The position numbers and the translations under genes were made by a program. A model generated the notes under the pieces. It was not told where the DNA came from. It searched no databases and saw only the letters and a program-made list of their open reading frames with translations. From Actinobacteria bacterium UBA2236 (GTDB lineage Bacteria; Actinomycetota; Actinomycetes; Nanopelagicales; Nanopelagicaceae): a stretch of DNA of 8,722 nt. Location: NCBI GenBank assembly GCA_002347935.1, contig DDYK01000076.1, positions 18,735 through 27,456 on the forward strand, read 5' to 3'. Below, in pieces: positions 6,870 to 8,722 of this stretch. The first letter of the stretch is position 1. Each line of letters starts with the position of its first letter.

Positions 6870-7957
6870 TGAATGATCGCTGGCCAAAATGGCTCAAATT
6901 AAATGAGAGTTTAAAGGCTTTAACGCCATATGGTGCGCCGCAAATCTCGCTCGCTAATCGATTAAATACCAATGAAAATCCATATGAGCTAAGCGCAAGT
7001 TTGCAGGCAAGTATTAACGCCGCTATCGCTAAAGAAGTAAAGAGTCTTAACCGCTATCCAGATCGTGATGCGATAAATCTCAGGAGTGCACTTGCAGATG
7101 AGATCAAACGGCAAAGCTCTTTGAGTTTCGGAGTTGAAAATATCTGGGTAGCAAATGGAAGTAATGAAATTCTTCAGAGTATTGCACTTGCTTTCTCTGG
7201 TGATGCTATGGGCTTTGAGCCCTCTTACTCTATGCACCCCCTTATTAATCGCTCGGCCGGTAAGAAGTGGATTTCAATTCCAAGGCGGGCCGATTTCTCA
7301 GTAGATATTCCCGCCTCCTTAAACGCCATTAGTGAACAAAAGCCTGGGCTGGTATATCTAACGACTCCAAATAATCCAAGCGGTAACACCACAGATATTG
7401 ATCAGATAGAAAGTTTAGCCAAAACTTGCCAAGAAGTAGGAGCAATTTTCGTTGTTGATGAGGCCTATGCAGAATTTTCAAATTCTCCATCAGCTCTCTT
7501 GTTGTTGCATAAATTTCCAAATTTGATTATCTCCAGAACCATGAGCAAGGCATTTGCATTCGCTGGAGTAAGAGTTGGATACATGATTGCAGATCCGATA
7601 CTCATAGAAGCAATGTTGTTGATACGCCTGCCATATCACTTAAGTTCTTTAACGCAGGCAGCGGCTCTAGCTGCTCTCTCTCATAGCCAAGAGCTATCGG
7701 CCCAGATTGCGCAGATTATCGACTCACGTAAATCTTTAGCCAGAGAGCTAGAGAGTCTTGGCCTTGTCGTTATTGAATCGGAGGCAAACTTTCTCCTCTT
7801 TACTGGATTTAAAGAGAGCTCAGGTGAGCTATTTTCTAAGTTGGTAGATAAGGGAGTATTGATTCGTGATGTCTCAATACCTGGATATCTACGGGTAACA
7901 ATCGGCACCGAAGATGAGAATAAGGCTTTCCTTGCAGCTTTAACCTCAACTCTTTAA
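6869..7957 (+). CDS. hisC: Histidinol-phosphate aminotransferase
   Basis: PLP-dependent fold-type I aminotransferase that makes L-histidinol phosphate from imidazole acetol phosphate with glutamate as amino donor. It has 362 residues, typical length. Motifs in order: LNTNENPY (32-39), NGSNEIL (96-102), TTPNNPSGN (165-173) with N168, VVDEAY (195-200) with D197 binding the pyridine nitrogen and Y200, SRTMSKAFAFAGVRVGY (222-238) with the PLP lysine K227 and R235, and the substrate-carboxylate arginine R342 in YLRVTIG. The start is well set: TAATG overlap with hisD and an AAGGA Shine-Dalgarno (6858-6862) six bases upstream, in contrast to hisD and hisB. Some actinobacterial HisC-like enzymes also act on aromatic amino acids, but the position between hisD and hisB makes the histidine role secure. 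Confidence 0.96.
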   Translation: MNDRWPKWLKLNESLKALTPYGAPQISLANRLNTNENPYELSASLQASINAAIAKEVKSLNRYPDRDAINLRSALADEIKRQSSLSFGVENIWVANGSNEILQSIALAFSGDAMGFEPSYSMHPLINRSAGKKWISIPRRADFSVDIPASLNAISEQKPGLVYLTTPNNPSGNTTDIDQIESLAKTCQEVGAIFVVDEAYAEFSNSPSALLLLHKFPNLIISRTMSKAFAFAGVRVGYMIADPILIEAMLLIRLPYHLSSLTQAAALAALSHSQELSAQIAQIIDSRKSLARELESLGLVVIESEANFLLFTGFKESSGELFSKLVDKGVLIRDVSIPGYLRVTIGTEDENKAFLAALTSTL

Positions 7958-8008
7958 GCAATTTGCGCTGCTAAGCCCAGGATATTTGAGTCGCAAGTGA
8001 TGGCCTTG

Positions 8009-8029
8009 ATAGGGGATAATTTCGCCTAT
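8009..8029 (+). promoter_or_regulatory. Probable leaderless promoter of hisB, with inverted repeat
   Basis: GATAAT (8015-8020) and, shifted by two, TAATTT (8017-8022) are -10-like hexamers ending seven or five bases before the hisB ATG, the spacing expected if transcription starts at or just before the A of ATG. No clear -35 is seen. The only Shine-Dalgarno-like stretch, AGGGG (8011-8015), is 12 bases from the ATG, too far to be good. An inverted repeat ATAGG (8009-8013) and CCTAT (8025-8029) flanks the element. In a read-through hisDC transcript it could pair the AGGGG with the start codon. The 70-bp hisC-hisB gap (7958-8027) holds nothing else I can identify. Confidence 0.5.
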
Positions 8030-8621
8030 GGTCAATCCCAGAAAATCTCGTGTGGAGCGCGTTACTAAGGAATCTAGTGTTTTAGTTGAGTTAACACTTG
8101 ATGGCACGGGGGTCTGCGATGTAACAACTGGTGTCCCATTTTTTGATCATATGATTTCGCAACTTGGAAAACACTCTGGTTTTGATTTGATTGTAAAAAC
8201 GAGCGGAGATATCGCGGTAGATTCCCATCACAGCGTTGAAGACACCTCGCTTGCTATTGGCCAGGCTTTGAGAGAGGCACTTGGTGATAAATCAGGAATT
8301 AGAAGATTTGGAAACTCACTTGTTCCACTTGATGAAGTTTTGGTGCAAGCAGCTGTTGATTTATCAGGTCGTCCATATTTAGTTCATCGCGCACCTGAGA
8401 TAGTTGAATTGATAGGAACTTTTGATACCACTCTGGGAAGGCACATTTGGGAGTCAATTGTCTCTGAGGCAAGAATTGGGCTACACATCAGAGTTCTTGA
8501 AGGAAGAAATGCCCACCATGTTCTTGAGGCACAATTCAAAGCTGTAGCACAAGCATTTAAAGATGCGGTTGCTTTAGATCCTCGCTCTGGAGGAATCCCT
8601 TCGACTAAGGGCGTTCTTTGA
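8028..8621 (+). CDS. hisB: Imidazoleglycerol-phosphate dehydratase
   Basis: Mn-dependent dehydratase turning imidazole glycerol phosphate into imidazole acetol phosphate, the substrate of HisC. The 197-residue protein is the single-domain form; there is no N-terminal histidinol-phosphatase domain as in E. coli HisB. The two metal-binding repeats are clear: HHSVED (67-72) and HHVLE (163-167), with the supporting FFDHM (38-42) and H139 before WES. The family-typical C-terminal tail, PSTKGVL, is complete. The start is forced: an in-frame TAG lies at 8010 and no other ATG, GTG or TTG codon comes between it and the ATG at 8028. Unlike the other his genes here it is separated from its upstream neighbour, hisC, by 70 bases and has its own -10-like sequence. 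Its stop overlaps the hisH TTG by four bases. A separate histidinol-phosphate phosphatase must be encoded elsewhere (inference from the pathway). Confidence 0.97.
   Translation: MVNPRKSRVERVTKESSVLVELTLDGTGVCDVTTGVPFFDHMISQLGKHSGFDLIVKTSGDIAVDSHHSVEDTSLAIGQALREALGDKSGIRRFGNSLVPLDEVLVQAAVDLSGRPYLVHRAPEIVELIGTFDTTLGRHIWESIVSEARIGLHIRVLEGRNAHHVLEAQFKAVAQAFKDAVALDPRSGGIPSTKGVL
8607..8611 (+). promoter_or_regulatory. Shine-Dalgarno sequence that sets the hisH TTG start
   Basis: AAGGG lies six bases before the TTG at 8618, inside the hisB coding sequence. Its good spacing supports TTG as the hisH start, because the conserved ILDYG block begins only three codons later and no ATG or GTG is available near it. 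Confidence 0.6.
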
Positions 8622-8722
8622 TAGCCATCCTCGATTATGGCTCAGGAAATATTCGTTCTGCACAGAGAGCATTTGAAAAAACAAAACATGAAGTCATAGT
8701 CACATCCGATTATCAAGAGGCG
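8618..8722 (+). CDS. hisH: Imidazole glycerol phosphate synthase, glutaminase subunit (3'-truncated by window edge)
   Basis: Only the first 35 residues are inside the window. They contain ILDYGSGN (4-11) and IRSAQRAFEK (12-21), the typical N-terminus of the class I glutamine amidotransferase HisH, which passes ammonia from glutamine to HisF for closure of the imidazole ring. The catalytic Cys-His-Glu triad lies beyond the edge and cannot be checked. The proposed TTG start overlaps the hisB TGA (TTGA, four bases) and has the AAGGG Shine-Dalgarno six bases upstream, so it is translationally coupled to hisB. Position after hisD-hisC-hisB is as expected in Actinobacteria, where hisA/priA normally follows. 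Confidence 0.9.
   Translation, partial: MIAILDYGSGNIRSAQRAFEKTKHEVIVTSDYQEA

Noticed and set aside
7958..7966. GCAATTTGC odd palindrome right after the hisC stop codon, considered as a terminator stem
   Set aside because: Only four-base arms around a single base and no T run; not a credible hairpin.
1..8722. GATC sites seem frequent (roughly fifty by eye)
   Set aside because: Possibly only modestly above expectation and explainable by frequent GAT codons and CGA/TCG contexts; without a proper count against a codon-shuffled model no claim can be made.
1..8722. Search for an undescribed system, mobile element, CRISPR array, tRNA or defence gene
   Set aside because: Coding genes fill the window almost completely and all belong to conserved housekeeping families in a standard actinobacterial order; no repeats, integrase or transposase motifs or foreign-looking composition were seen.

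Overview
The window looks like chromosomal housekeeping DNA from a low-GC, compact actinobacterium. The gene order (TraR/DksA-type zinc-finger protein, lspA, rluD, dnaE, hisD, hisC, hisB, hisH, all on the + strand) is the order I know from Actinobacteria. The protein signatures agree: an actinobacterial PHP domain in DnaE, a single-function HisB and a 'WES' block in HisB. By eye the base composition is in the low to mid 40s percent GC, far below Streptomyces or Mycobacterium. With the almost gapless packing this suggests a streamlined freshwater lineage of the Nanopelagicales (acI) type. That placement is inference; no 16S rRNA or other taxonomic marker is present.

Left part (1-1918): a DksA-like zinc-finger protein with an open 5' side, lspA (lipoprotein signal peptidase, starting inside the previous gene) and an RluA/RluD-family 23S rRNA pseudouridine synthase (starting on the last base of lspA's stop codon). 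The overlaps suggest one translationally coupled transcript. Middle (1944-5465): dnaE, the replicative DNA polymerase III alpha subunit, with a complete PHP metal site, the polymerase aspartates and a beta-clamp-binding motif. Right part (5514-8722): the start of the histidine operon. hisD and hisC overlap by one base, hisB follows after a 70-bp gap, and hisH overlaps hisB by four bases and is cut by the right edge. HisC, HisB and HisD supply late steps of histidine synthesis, while HisH is the glutaminase that works with HisF in the middle of the pathway.

The most informative non-coding signals are two -10-like hexamers lying 5-7 bases before the hisD and hisB start codons. Both genes lack a well-spaced Shine-Dalgarno sequence, which is the layout of leaderless actinobacterial mRNAs. 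Three small inverted repeats follow one another across the dnaE stop codon, at the boundary between the dnaE and his units. I found no mobile element, CRISPR array, RNA gene or undescribed gene system; no gene-free stretch is longer than 70 bases.
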